Part shown: piece by piece, positions 18,030 to 26,530 of the stretch
Layout: each line of letters starts with the position of its first letter
Position numbering within the stretch: position 1 is the stretch's first letter
Origin: an uncultured Aquimarina sp.
GTDB taxonomy: Bacteria > Bacteroidota > Bacteroidia > Flavobacteriales > Flavobacteriaceae
DNA length: 64,000 nucleotides
Reading direction: 5' to 3'
Assembly: GCA_947502885.1 (NCBI GenBank)
Contig: CANNBP010000001.1
Location: 744,001-808,000, forward strand
The notes under the pieces: model-generated
The model's database searches: none
What the model saw: only the letters and a program-made list of their open reading frames with translations
Told to the model about the DNA's origin: nothing
Position numbers and translations under genes: made by a program

Positions 18030-19151
18030 TCAATCCATAAAATACCAGAACTTAGGTTCTGTACCTAAATCTTCTTTTAGTCTAAATACTTTTTTATGAT
18101 TAAGAACCCATCGTATCGTACTGTTGGGATCCAATAAATTTCCAAAAATTCGTGCTCCTGTGGGGCAAGCCTCTACACAAGCTGGGTTTTGACCAGCACG
18201 AGAACGTTGCACACAAAAAGTACATTTCTCCATTACACCTTTTTTACGCATTCGATTACCCAGATAATGTTGATTCTTATTAATTTCATTTTCAGGAACT
18301 TCTGGCGTACTCCAATTAAATCTTCTTCCATCATAAGGGCAGGCGGCCATACAGTACCTACAACCAACACACCAATCATAATCCACAACTACAAGTCCAT
18401 CTTCTTCTCGCCATGTCGCTTGTACAGGGCAGACCTCTACACATGGTGGATTGTCACAATGAAAACATTGTGTTCCCATATAAAAATGTCCCTCTGCAGG
18501 AACCTCATGATAATAGTTGTCATCTGCCTCATCAAACTTAAACCCTTTCCCATCCTTCATTTCATGAATTCGTATATATTGCATCTGCGAGTTTCTATCT
18601 TGATTATTTTCTTCTACACAAGCATTTACACAATCCATATAACCTTGGCATTTAGAAATATTAAAAGCATACCCAAAGAGCACATCTTTTTCTGCATTTT
18701 TTGAGGACATGCTAATATTTTGCCCTTTTCGCAATTGGTAAGAACGTACTAATCGATCAACAGTGGCTTTTTTCTCTTGATCTGTCATTAATTTATAATT
18801 CCCTTTAAACTGCTCTTCCCAATCGATTTGTGCTTTCTCTTTTGCATGATCTCCTGTAGTTAAGCTACAAGATGTACTCACCGCCCCTGCTCCTATCACC
18901 AAACTTGCTGTTAATTTTCTAAACGCTGTACGGCGATCCATTTTAACATCAAAAACTTGATCAAAACCATCCTTTTTTCGTTCATCTCCAATCGCGGCAT
19001 CTACGGCAGCATCAAATTCAGCGTTGCTTATTTGGTTTTGGTTGTTGGGTATACATCCTCCAGATGTTTTTCCGCAACCGCAAACCTTAGTATTTTCTTT
19101 CCTTTTCTTAGTTAGGTTTAGAGAAAACCATTTTTTGGTACTATCGCTCAT
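18030..19151 (-). CDS. Four-cluster ferredoxin-type Fe-S subunit (NrfC/DsrO/ActB-like)
   Basis: The 373-residue protein carries four ferredoxin Cys groups: CQGYMDCVNAC, CFHCDNPPCVEVCP, CVGCRYCMAACP and CTFCVQRSRAGQNPACVEACP. This is the NrfC/DsrO/PsrB pattern for four [4Fe-4S] clusters. A twin-arginine-like segment (DRRTAFRKL, then a hydrophobic run ending in STSC) starts only at about residue 70, behind a Cys-rich N-terminal extension (VCGCGKTSGGC). That resembles the long leaders of alternative complex III Fe-S subunits. With the NrfD-like protein it would form a quinol dehydrogenase feeding the nitrate reductase. Confidence 0.88.
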   Translation of the reverse strand: MSDSTKKWFSLNLTKKRKENTKVCGCGKTSGGCIPNNQNQISNAEFDAAVDAAIGDERKKDGFDQVFDVKMDRRTAFRKLTASLVIGAGAVSTSCSLTTGDHAKEKAQIDWEEQFKGNYKLMTDQEKKATVDRLVRSYQLRKGQNISMSSKNAEKDVLFGYAFNISKCQGYMDCVNACVEENNQDRNSQMQYIRIHEMKDGKGFKFDEADDNYYHEVPAEGHFYMGTQCFHCDNPPCVEVCPVQATWREEDGLVVVDYDWCVGCRYCMAACPYDGRRFNWSTPEVPENEINKNQHYLGNRMRKKGVMEKCTFCVQRSRAGQNPACVEACPTGARIFGNLLDPNSTIRWVLNHKKVFRLKEDLGTEPKFWYFMD

Positions 19152-19184
19152 TATACACAGTATTTGATAAAAATTCGATGTTTA

Positions 19185-19814
19185 TTATTCTCTTTCTTTT
19201 ACTTTTTGAGTATTAAATCTTGCTGGCCACTTCTTTTCAAATCCTGGTTTATGAGGGTTATGACAGTTTACACAGGTCATTGATGCTCTTGGTGGAGCCC
19301 ATCCTGCTACCTTTTTTCCATGAGCACCTCCTTTCCAATCCTCAAATTGTTCGTTATGACATTGACTGCAAAGCTTATAACTTCTATTAAAATCTATACG
19401 AGTTCCTGTTAAACTAGACAGATGATCCATATCATCTCCATTATGGCATGTAATACAATTCATGGTATGTAAATTGGCGTGAGCAAGCCTAATATCCCAA
19501 TGCGCTTTTTTTATGGTATCTGCACCTTTTAATTCACTCAATGATTTGGTATGACACTCTTTACAAGCAAATGATTTAATTTTACTTTTGCGTTCTGGGA
19601 TTAGAAAAGAATGTTTACCTTCTGTAACCTGTATGGTTTGAATTCCCTCTAAATATTGTTCTGACGAAATAGATGTGCCGTGAAAATTTTTGCTTTCAGC
19701 TTCTATCTTATCTGTAATACTATGGTATTCTCCTTCACTATGTTTACATGAAAAAATTGCAACAAATAAAAGTAGCGAGCATAAGGATACATATTTATGT
19801 TTAGGTCTATTCAT
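19185..19814 (-). CDS. Tetraheme c-type cytochrome lipoprotein
   Basis: Four CxxCH heme motifs (CKECH, CITCH, CSQCH, CVNCH) follow an N-terminal lipobox (LLLFVAIFSC). A longer reading frame extends to 19877, but the ATG at 19814 gives a proper lipoprotein signal and overlaps the preceding stop by only 8 bp, so I chose it (209 residues). The anchored cytochrome sits between the NapB-like gene and the Fe-S/NrfD pair, which places it as the electron link from quinol dehydrogenase to the NapB-like protein and NapA. It is not NapC: the NapC transmembrane helix and spacing are absent. Confidence 0.85.
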   Translation of the reverse strand: MNRPKHKYVSLCSLLLFVAIFSCKHSEGEYHSITDKIEAESKNFHGTSISSEQYLEGIQTIQVTEGKHSFLIPERKSKIKSFACKECHTKSLSELKGADTIKKAHWDIRLAHANLHTMNCITCHNGDDMDHLSSLTGTRIDFNRSYKLCSQCHNEQFEDWKGGAHGKKVAGWAPPRASMTCVNCHNPHKPGFEKKWPARFNTQKVKERE

Positions 19815-20505
19815 TTTCGTTGGTATTAACTCTAGTAAAAGCTTCAATATCAGAAACAATTTGGTCACTTGGCACATGGCATTGTCTACAATTGATTCGT
19901 TCGGGGTGTGTTACTCTAATTTCTTTTGGAGCTGCAGGTCCTGCATGGCAGGATAGGCAATTCTCTCGCATTTGTAATTGATGCGGTATTACTGGTGGAC
20001 TTCCTGGCAAAGCATTATTAATCCCTACAAGAGGAGCAGTTACTTTTAAAAAATTAGTTTCTTTAAATATGGTCTCTGTCATTTGGGCTACATGACATTG
20101 TCGACAGTTGATCATTTCTGGATGTGGCGTAACCGGTGCATAAGCCTCAAATTTTGATACAAAACCACCATTTTGATGGCATTGTAAACATGTATTTCCC
20201 CCCATGCTCATTTCTTCTTTTACTAGATGAGGAATACTTGGTGGTGCTCCAGAATATGCTCTATTATCATAGTACGTCTTTATTGACCTTTGATGGTTCT
20301 CATCTACAGGCATATTCATGTAGTCCAATGCAAATTCTGAACGTAAAAACACTCCATTCTCTGATGGAATTACAATGTTTTGTCTTTCTTTTTGTATTGG
20401 GATATAGGCTTTTTTTAACCCTGTTTTATAACTATAATTCCAAATAAAAATAAAGGCTATAAATAAGATGATAAATAATGATATGATACCAAGTCTTTTC
20501 TTCAT
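19807..20505 (-). CDS. napB: NapB-like cytochrome with a duplicated diheme domain (four hemes)
   Basis: The 232-residue protein has an N-terminal membrane anchor (residues 5-24) and four CxxCH motifs at C106-H110, C134-H138, C183-H187 and C206-H210. NapB normally has two. Two consecutive units follow the same plan: IPH (H93, H175), CxxCH, distal His (H128, H200), five residues, then CRQCH. This is an internal duplication of the NapB fold, keeping four candidate axial His. It starts 3 bp after the napA stop and would donate electrons to NapA in the periplasm. Naming it napB rests on this pattern and on context. Confidence 0.85.
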   Translation of the reverse strand: MKKRLGIISLFIILFIAFIFIWNYSYKTGLKKAYIPIQKERQNIVIPSENGVFLRSEFALDYMNMPVDENHQRSIKTYYDNRAYSGAPPSIPHLVKEEMSMGGNTCLQCHQNGGFVSKFEAYAPVTPHPEMINCRQCHVAQMTETIFKETNFLKVTAPLVGINNALPGSPPVIPHQLQMRENCLSCHAGPAAPKEIRVTHPERINCRQCHVPSDQIVSDIEAFTRVNTNENE

Positions 20506-20508
20506 GGC

Positions 20509-22833
20509 TTAGGCTTTTTCTACTTTTACAGCACATTTTTTATAATCTGGTTCTTTAGAAATTGGACAAAAAGAATCCAATGTGATATCATTAATTAACA
20601 TGTGTTCATCAAAAAATGGAACAAAAACCTGCATTGGGGCCGGCACCCCCCTTTGGTTTATTGCAGCTGGCAGCGTAATTTCTCCTCGTCTTGTAGTTAA
20701 TTTTACACTATCTCCTGTTTTTATTTGTAATCGTTTGGCATCATTAGGGTGTAACTCTACGTATCCGTTGGGCATAGCTTTATGCAATACCGGAATCCTA
20801 CGTGTCATTGACCCTGTATGCCAATGCTCTACAACACGACCTGTACACAACCAATATGGATATTCTTTATCGGGCTCTTCTGCTGCTGGTTCGTAGGGTC
20901 TTTGCCAAATCACCGCTTTTCCATCTGGTTTGCCATAAAAATGAAAATTTTCTCCATTACTACATGCTGGATCATAAGTTGCATTAAACCTCCATTTTGT
21001 TGATTTCCCATCTACATAAGGCCACATAGCCCCTGGCTGTGACTTTAGAACCTCTAGCGGAGCCATATTATGCTTTTTGTTATCATGATGTCTACGGTAT
21101 TCTGTGTAGATCTCTTCAATATGAGTTTCTGGTTGATAATAGAACTGTTTTTCGAATCCTAAACGTTTTGCTACTTCTATAATTTGCCATGTATCACTCA
21201 TTGCTTCTCCAGGTGGTTCTACCATTTGCTCGAAATACTGTGTTCTTCGTTCAGAATTACCATACATTCCTTCTCGTTCTATCCACATAGCAGATGGTAA
21301 AATCACATCAGCTATATCTGTTGTAGGAGTTGGATATATATCTGAAACAACTATAAATCGACCTTCTTTTTTGGCTCCATCTCGATAGCGTTTTAGTTTT
21401 GGCATAGTTACCATAGGGTTAGTAACTTGTATCCACATAAAGCGAATGTCACCTCTATCCAAAGCACGAAACATTTCGACAGTATGATAGGTCGGTTTCG
21501 ATGAAATATTTTCTACTGGTACATCCCATATTTTTGCTGCAAATTCTCGATGTTTTTTATTCGTTACAACTCCATGAGGTAATTTATGTGTAAGTGTTCC
21601 TACTTCTCTTACCGTACCACATGCACTAGGTTGTCCCGTTAATGAAAAAGGGCTATTACCTGGTGTAGAAATTTTGCCTGTTAATAAGTGAATATTATAA
21701 ACCAAGTTATTAGCCCATGTACCTCTAGAATGTTGATTTAATCCCATACACCATAAAGTCATTACTTTTTTGTTTGGATCTCCATATAATCTAGCCATGT
21801 ATTTGATATCCTTTGCTGATACACCAGAAATCTTTTCGACTTTTTCTGGTGTATAGGCTTCCAAGAACTTTTTATAAGCTTTAAAATCTATCTTTTCAGG
21901 TTTATCTTTAAATGAATAATTATCCTCTAAACCATAGCCCATGTTAGTCAATCCTTTACTAAAATTGCAGTGCTTTTCTACAAACGAGGTATTTACCCAA
22001 CCATTTTGAATAATTTCATAACAAATAGCATTTGCCACGGCCAAATCTGTTTGTGGTTCAAACAGAATAGATCTATCAGCCGCCATACTAGTACGTGTTG
22101 TTCTGGTTGCAAAATCTATAATTTTTACACCTCGTTTTAATCGTTGATCTAATAACCTTGAAAATAATACAGGGTGCATTTCTGCCATGTTATTTCCCCA
22201 AAGAAAAAATACATCTGCATAATCAATATCTTCATAACAACCCATTGGTTCATCAAGGCCAAAAGAGGTTAAAAAACCGGTTACTGCGGTAGCCATACAC
22301 AATCTTGCATTAGCTTCTACATTATTTGTTCCTATACATCCTTTAAAAAGTTTAGAAGCCGCATATCCATCAGGTATCGTCCATTGTCCCGAACCATAGA
22401 TAGATACAGCATCTTTACCATGGTCTTTAATGGTTTCTTTCATTTTAGAAGCAATAAGATCTAGCGCTTCTTTCATAGAGGTTTCTACGTATTGTCCATT
22501 TTTCTTTACCAAAGGTTTGGTCAATCTATCCTTACCATACAATGCCATTATAGAATGATACCCCTTTACACAACATAATCCTTTATTAACAGGGGATTTT
22601 GGATCTCCTTTTACGGCAACTGCTTTTCCGTTTTCGGTACCAACAAGTACTCCACACCCAACTCCACAAAACCTACATGGGGCTTTTTTCCAACTAATAT
22701 TACCTTTTGGCAATCCCTTTTCTTGCTCGTCTGCAAACAGTATACCGGGAAACATGCTAGCGGCCGCAGTCATTGCTGATAATGCTGCCATTTTTTTTAT
22801 AAAACTTCTACGATTTGTTAATGAGGTATACAT
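20509..22833 (-). CDS. napA: Periplasmic nitrate reductase, catalytic subunit
   Basis: NapA reduces nitrate to nitrite at a molybdenum bis-MGD centre. The 774 residues start with a twin-arginine signal (NRRSFIKK at 7-14, then an Ala-rich hydrophobic stretch). They continue with the [4Fe-4S] motif C53-x2-C56-x3-C60 and C88, and the molybdenum ligand C179 in NVEANARLCMATAV. The WGNNMAEMHPVLFSR and C-terminal molybdopterin dinucleotide-binding (VVEHWHTGSMTRRIP) regions are also present. It is slightly shorter than the E. coli protein (828), with all key residues kept. It lies 4 bp after napD and 3 bp before the napB-like gene. Confidence 0.96.
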   Translation of the reverse strand: MYTSLTNRRSFIKKMAALSAMTAAASMFPGILFADEQEKGLPKGNISWKKAPCRFCGVGCGVLVGTENGKAVAVKGDPKSPVNKGLCCVKGYHSIMALYGKDRLTKPLVKKNGQYVETSMKEALDLIASKMKETIKDHGKDAVSIYGSGQWTIPDGYAASKLFKGCIGTNNVEANARLCMATAVTGFLTSFGLDEPMGCYEDIDYADVFFLWGNNMAEMHPVLFSRLLDQRLKRGVKIIDFATRTTRTSMAADRSILFEPQTDLAVANAICYEIIQNGWVNTSFVEKHCNFSKGLTNMGYGLEDNYSFKDKPEKIDFKAYKKFLEAYTPEKVEKISGVSAKDIKYMARLYGDPNKKVMTLWCMGLNQHSRGTWANNLVYNIHLLTGKISTPGNSPFSLTGQPSACGTVREVGTLTHKLPHGVVTNKKHREFAAKIWDVPVENISSKPTYHTVEMFRALDRGDIRFMWIQVTNPMVTMPKLKRYRDGAKKEGRFIVVSDIYPTPTTDIADVILPSAMWIEREGMYGNSERRTQYFEQMVEPPGEAMSDTWQIIEVAKRLGFEKQFYYQPETHIEEIYTEYRRHHDNKKHNMAPLEVLKSQPGAMWPYVDGKSTKWRFNATYDPACSNGENFHFYGKPDGKAVIWQRPYEPAAEEPDKEYPYWLCTGRVVEHWHTGSMTRRIPVLHKAMPNGYVELHPNDAKRLQIKTGDSVKLTTRRGEITLPAAINQRGVPAPMQVFVPFFDEHMLINDITLDSFCPISKEPDYKKCAVKVEKA

Positions 22834-22837
22834 ACTA

Positions 22838-23077
22838 TTAGCTATTTTGTGGAGTATTGAACCCAGACACCATAGAGAGTAATTTTAAACTTTCTATAGC
22901 CTCTAGTTTTTCTTTTAGTAATTCTTCTTCATCTTTATTATCTGTTTCAGTAACCAAGATGAGTAATTCTTCGTTCTGAGCAGGCATAACATCACATTCA
23001 ATAATTTGAGATAATGCTCTAATAAGCTCGCTTTTTCTCCCTTCATGAGGGTATACTAAATAACTTTTTATCGGCAT
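22838..23077 (-). CDS. napD: NapD, chaperone for the NapA signal peptide
   Basis: This 79-residue cytosolic protein has the NapD ferredoxin-like fold pattern. NapD binds the twin-arginine leader of NapA and holds back export until the cofactor is inserted. Sequence similarity is modest (IKSYLVYPHEGRKSELIRALSQI at the start, LLSMVSGF at the end), but size and position directly before napA support the call. The porin gene ends 10 bp upstream. Confidence 0.83.
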   Translation of the reverse strand: MPIKSYLVYPHEGRKSELIRALSQIIECDVMPAQNEELLILVTETDNKDEEELLKEKLEAIESLKLLSMVSGFNTPQNS

Positions 23078-23087
23078 AGTTATAGAT

Positions 23088-24350
23088 TTATTGATCTGTT
23101 GTAAATAATGTTGGTTTTATGGTGACCATAATCCACCCCCAATTATTGGTATTACCGTCTGTATTGTTTTTCAGAATTTCCATTCCATCTGAAGCAAATA
23201 AATGAGAATATCCTGCTTTAATATTTATGTCCCTTTGAAAATCGTATGAATACACAAGATCTACTTCTGTTCCTAATTGTTTAGATTCGTCTCCTGGCAT
23301 ATCTGCTGCTGCCATAAAATTGTGCACCCCTATGTTTATTGTAGATTTTGGCTTAAGTTTTATATTCGCTTTGGCATAAACATCAATTAATCCTACATTA
23401 TTAATATGATTACCTACATAGAAATAATCCATTAATCCGTTAAACTTATGATTAGTCCCATATAGAGGCGTAAAGGCATTATTATCTCCGTCAATTGGAG
23501 TACCATCATCATTACCACTTTGCAACTCTCCACCAATTGATAGTTTCAGATTTTTTTCAATTTCATAGCTCCCTTCTAGACTTAAGAGGTATGCGTTTAA
23601 GTTATTATTACTAACATCGTTTCCGAATTGATAAAAAAGATTAGATACAAAACCCAATTTTTCTTTAGTATATATAAGATGTGTGCCTATTGTTTGACTA
23701 TATCTGGTTTCATTATTTCCGTCATTATCAAGATCAATAAATTGTAATCCGTTGTTTATAAAGAGAATGCTACTAGAAAAATATTCCCAATCATGAAATA
23801 ATCGAACATATTGAAGGCTTTTATATGTATTTGAGGTTGTTAAAATTGTTTCGGTCAAAGATTCACCATCCTGATTAAATGCAAAACCAAGATCCAACTT
23901 AAACTTTTCTTTATTGTACCTTATAAGTGCTGCATCATGACTTCTTGCTTGTTGTGCCCATGCAACACTACCCATAATTCGTTGATCATCATACAATATT
24001 TCTTGTCTACCCAATTTTAAGGAAATTGAAGAGTTAAAAAGAAGCTCTCCCCATGCTTGGTGGACACTAAACCCATTTTTATCTGCACTATTGAGTTGTG
24101 GTACATCCCCCCACACTCTTACATCTTGCATACTTAGATAAAAGTTAAGTTTTTCTTTTTTATAAGCTGCATTTAATCGTGTACGTTGAGAAACAAATGC
24201 TGCAGGATCTGCATCATTTGGGAAAAGTGTTTTAAAACCATGTCTATACTCAAACCTTGGCCTTACTTCTGCATCTATTTTTATTTGTGCTTGACCGCTT
24301 GAAATAAATGATATAAAGAAAACTAGTATGCATAATTTAACTTGTTTCAT
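23088..24350 (-). CDS. Outer-membrane porin, alginate-export family, first gene of the nap operon
   Basis: A signal peptide (KLCILVFFISFISSGQAQ) precedes a barrel of about 400 residues with alternating strand composition. It carries the alginate_exp family features RPRFEYRHGF, SMQDVRVWGD, LKLGRQEILYDDQRIMG and AWAQQARSHDA. The ATG at 24350 is preferred over one three codons upstream because the signal peptide then begins MKQVKL. Its place directly in front of napD suggests that it lets nitrate into the periplasm; this is inference from context, as the family also covers other substrates. Confidence 0.82.
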   Translation of the reverse strand: MKQVKLCILVFFISFISSGQAQIKIDAEVRPRFEYRHGFKTLFPNDADPAAFVSQRTRLNAAYKKEKLNFYLSMQDVRVWGDVPQLNSADKNGFSVHQAWGELLFNSSISLKLGRQEILYDDQRIMGSVAWAQQARSHDAALIRYNKEKFKLDLGFAFNQDGESLTETILTTSNTYKSLQYVRLFHDWEYFSSSILFINNGLQFIDLDNDGNNETRYSQTIGTHLIYTKEKLGFVSNLFYQFGNDVSNNNLNAYLLSLEGSYEIEKNLKLSIGGELQSGNDDGTPIDGDNNAFTPLYGTNHKFNGLMDYFYVGNHINNVGLIDVYAKANIKLKPKSTINIGVHNFMAAADMPGDESKQLGTEVDLVYSYDFQRDINIKAGYSHLFASDGMEILKNNTDGNTNNWGWIMVTIKPTLFTTDQ

Positions 24351-24758
24351 AGAAAACATATTATGAGTTGTTAACTACAAATTTTGCTCTATTAAATATG
24401 GTATACTATGACATTTATCAGTTTTTAAGTTATTATTGCTTCATGAATTTGTTGAATTTCACTTCAATCCAAATGCATAATATCGTATAAAAACCAAAAC
24501 CGTATATATTCTTCTTACACTCTATAAAGATAGAGTGCATATTATCTTCTAAATGCTCTAATTTTTGGGGGTCTATTTTAGATTCTACACATTAACAACC
24601 AAAAATGCGCTATGTACCTAAAAAAATAATTACTAAGAAAAGAAATGGGTATCCTTAAGATACTGAATTATCATAAATAATAAAAATGGTATGAATTGTT
24701 TACGAATCAATAAAAGAACATTTCTTGATTTTTAAAACTTAAATAATCAAATAAATAG
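24351..24758. promoter_or_regulatory. Upstream region of the nap operon with two inverted repeats
   Basis: This 408-bp spacer contains an inverted repeat TTGAA-N6-TTCAA at 24452-24467, about 100 bp before the porin start. A second, stronger one has perfect 8-bp arms (CACTCTAT and ATAGAGTG, 24518-24537). The first resembles a Crp/Fnr half-site pair but has the wrong spacing for the FNR consensus. The second could be an operator or a leader hairpin. I saw no TAnnTTTG element on the minus strand here. Confidence 0.4.
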
Positions 24759-25352
24759 TTAATCTTTTTCAACAATACTCTTTATCACTCCGTTTATTGG
24801 AGTTACCTTAACTGTTTTATTACCTTGTTCTAGATAAAAGACATAAGAACTATTCTTACCAAGAATTTCTACTTTTTCGGCATCACCATCCATAAAAGTT
24901 AATTCATCTAAAAAAGTGATCTCTTGATTTTTAATTTTTTTTGCTACTCTATATCCACCACCTAATCCGGTACCAAGATAAAAACCTAATAATGCAACAG
25001 TAATAATCGTTAAGAACATTTTAAAAAGTACATTCTCTATTTCTTTTACATTTTTATCAGCACCTATTTTTATTAACTTCTTAAACCATTTTTTGTCTTT
25101 ATGACTTGCAAGTAGTTTGGGCGCTAAAAAAATTAAAGCAATGATCAGAAAAAAAACACTTAAACTGATACTACTTGAAGCTAACTTTGATATTGGGCTT
25201 ATCAAAATATCCATTATCGAAGAGTATTTTAATATATCAATTCCTATTTGATTATAAAAATATGATTCATTTAAAATCCCTAATACAACTAAGTAGATAT
25301 AACCTATTGACAGCACTCCTTGACTTTGTTGAAACACCACATCTTTTTTCAT
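24759..25352 (-). CDS. Membrane protein of unknown function (197 aa)
   Basis: Three or four hydrophobic segments are visible at about residues 13-28, 58-80 and 108-130. The last is a glycine-rich helix end (LGFYLGTGLGGGYRVAKK). The C-terminal 60 residues are soluble and strand-rich (YVFYLEQGNKTVKVTPI). I do not recognise the family. It stands alone between the nap operon and pfkA, in the same orientation. Confidence 0.7.
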   Translation of the reverse strand: MKKDVVFQQSQGVLSIGYIYLVVLGILNESYFYNQIGIDILKYSSIMDILISPISKLASSSISLSVFFLIIALIFLAPKLLASHKDKKWFKKLIKIGADKNVKEIENVLFKMFLTIITVALLGFYLGTGLGGGYRVAKKIKNQEITFLDELTFMDGDAEKVEILGKNSSYVFYLEQGNKTVKVTPINGVIKSIVEKD

Positions 25353-25421
25353 AATCTCTATTGATACCTGTTCTGATTTTATTGTAGTTTCTAGGCTAAT
25401 TACTTTGATTTCAATTATAAA

Positions 25422-26408
25422 TCAAGTTGATAAAATATCAGAAATACGTAGTAATTCTTTGTTGATCGAGCGGCTTCCTTTCAAACCTTCTTCAAAGCTA
25501 GATACAGAAATTTCGTTATTCATAATTCCTACCATTACATTTCTCTCTCCGTCTAAGAGTAATTCGACTGCTTTAACACATAACCTACTAGCCAAAGTTC
25601 TATCAAAACATGTTGGGGAGCCTCCTCGTTGCATATGTCCTAGTACAGTTACTCTAACATCATAATTTGGTAAATTATCTGTTACATAATCTGCCAATTC
25701 ATATACATTTTTCCCTATTTTATCACCTTCACTAACAACCACAATACTTGAAGATTTCCCCGAACGCTTACTTCGTTTTAATGATTCGAGTAGCCTATCC
25801 AATCCAAGATCTTCTTCGGGTATCAAAATTTCTTCGGCTCCGGCTCCTACACCACTATTTAAGGCAATAAATCCGGCATCTCTGCCCATTACCTCAACAA
25901 AAAATAATCGGTCATGAGAACTAGCTGTATCCCTTATTTTATCTATCGCTTCTACTACTGTATTTAGAGCTGTATCGTATCCTATTGTAAAATTAGTTCC
26001 TGAAATATCATTATCGATAGTACCAGGAACACCTATTACCGGAATATCAAATTCATCACTAAATATTTGCCCTCCACTAAAAGTTCCATCTCCACCAATT
26101 AAAACCATTGCGTCTACTCCTATTTCTTTAAGATTTTCGGCAGCTTTTTTTCTTCCTTCTACGGTTCTAAACTCTTTAGATCTTGCAGATTTTAATATGG
26201 TTCCACCTCTACTAATGATATTTCGAACACTTCTGGCGTTCATATCACAGTAATCTCCATCTATCATACCTTGGTATCCTCTATAAAAACCTACACACTT
26301 TACATTATAATAGGCACATGCCCTTACAACAGCACGTATTGCTGCATTCATTCCTGGAGCATCTCCTCCAGAGGTCATTACACCAATGGTTCTAATCCCT
26401 TTTGCCAT
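25422..26408 (-). CDS. pfkA: ATP-dependent 6-phosphofructokinase
   Basis: This enzyme phosphorylates fructose-6-phosphate to fructose-1,6-bisphosphate in glycolysis. The 328 residues show the PFK motifs TSGGDAPGMNAAIR, IGGDGTFSGG, GVPGTIDNDI (catalytic Asp) and VEVMGRDAGFIAL, and are of normal length. Gly in GGDGT (where pyrophosphate-dependent enzymes have Asp) indicates ATP use. It follows tamB on the same strand with 122 bp between them, including a hairpin. Confidence 0.95.
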   Translation of the reverse strand: MAKGIRTIGVMTSGGDAPGMNAAIRAVVRACAYYNVKCVGFYRGYQGMIDGDYCDMNARSVRNIISRGGTILKSARSKEFRTVEGRKKAAENLKEIGVDAMVLIGGDGTFSGGQIFSDEFDIPVIGVPGTIDNDISGTNFTIGYDTALNTVVEAIDKIRDTASSHDRLFFVEVMGRDAGFIALNSGVGAGAEEILIPEEDLGLDRLLESLKRSKRSGKSSSIVVVSEGDKIGKNVYELADYVTDNLPNYDVRVTVLGHMQRGGSPTCFDRTLASRLCVKAVELLLDGERNVMVGIMNNEISVSSFEEGLKGSRSINKELLRISDILST

Positions 26409-26470
26409 CTTAATTATTTGATTAGGTATTGATCTTATTTTTTTGTTTTCTATTTTCTTTTTAAATAAAG

Positions 26471-26490
26471 ATTCCGGTCAATACCGGAAT
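26471..26490 (-). terminator. Hairpin between tamB and pfkA
   Basis: Perfect 8-bp arms (ATTCCGGT and ACCGGAAT) enclose a 4-nt loop. On the minus strand a T-rich but interrupted tail (CTTTATTT) follows. It is probably an inefficient terminator or a processing hairpin. Confidence 0.45.
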
Positions 26491-26530
26491 TATAAAAAAA
26501 CTTTAATTAACTACTGCAATTCTACGTAAA

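Noticed and set aside
18189..18704. 171-codon plus-strand frame opposite the Fe-S subunit gene
   Set aside because: Antisense shadow; the opposite strand shows four intact ferredoxin motifs.
24640..24665. Match of GGGTATCCTT with the arms of the 107-bp palindrome
   Set aside because: Only about 10 bp are shared and the terminal arms are missing, so it is not a second copy.
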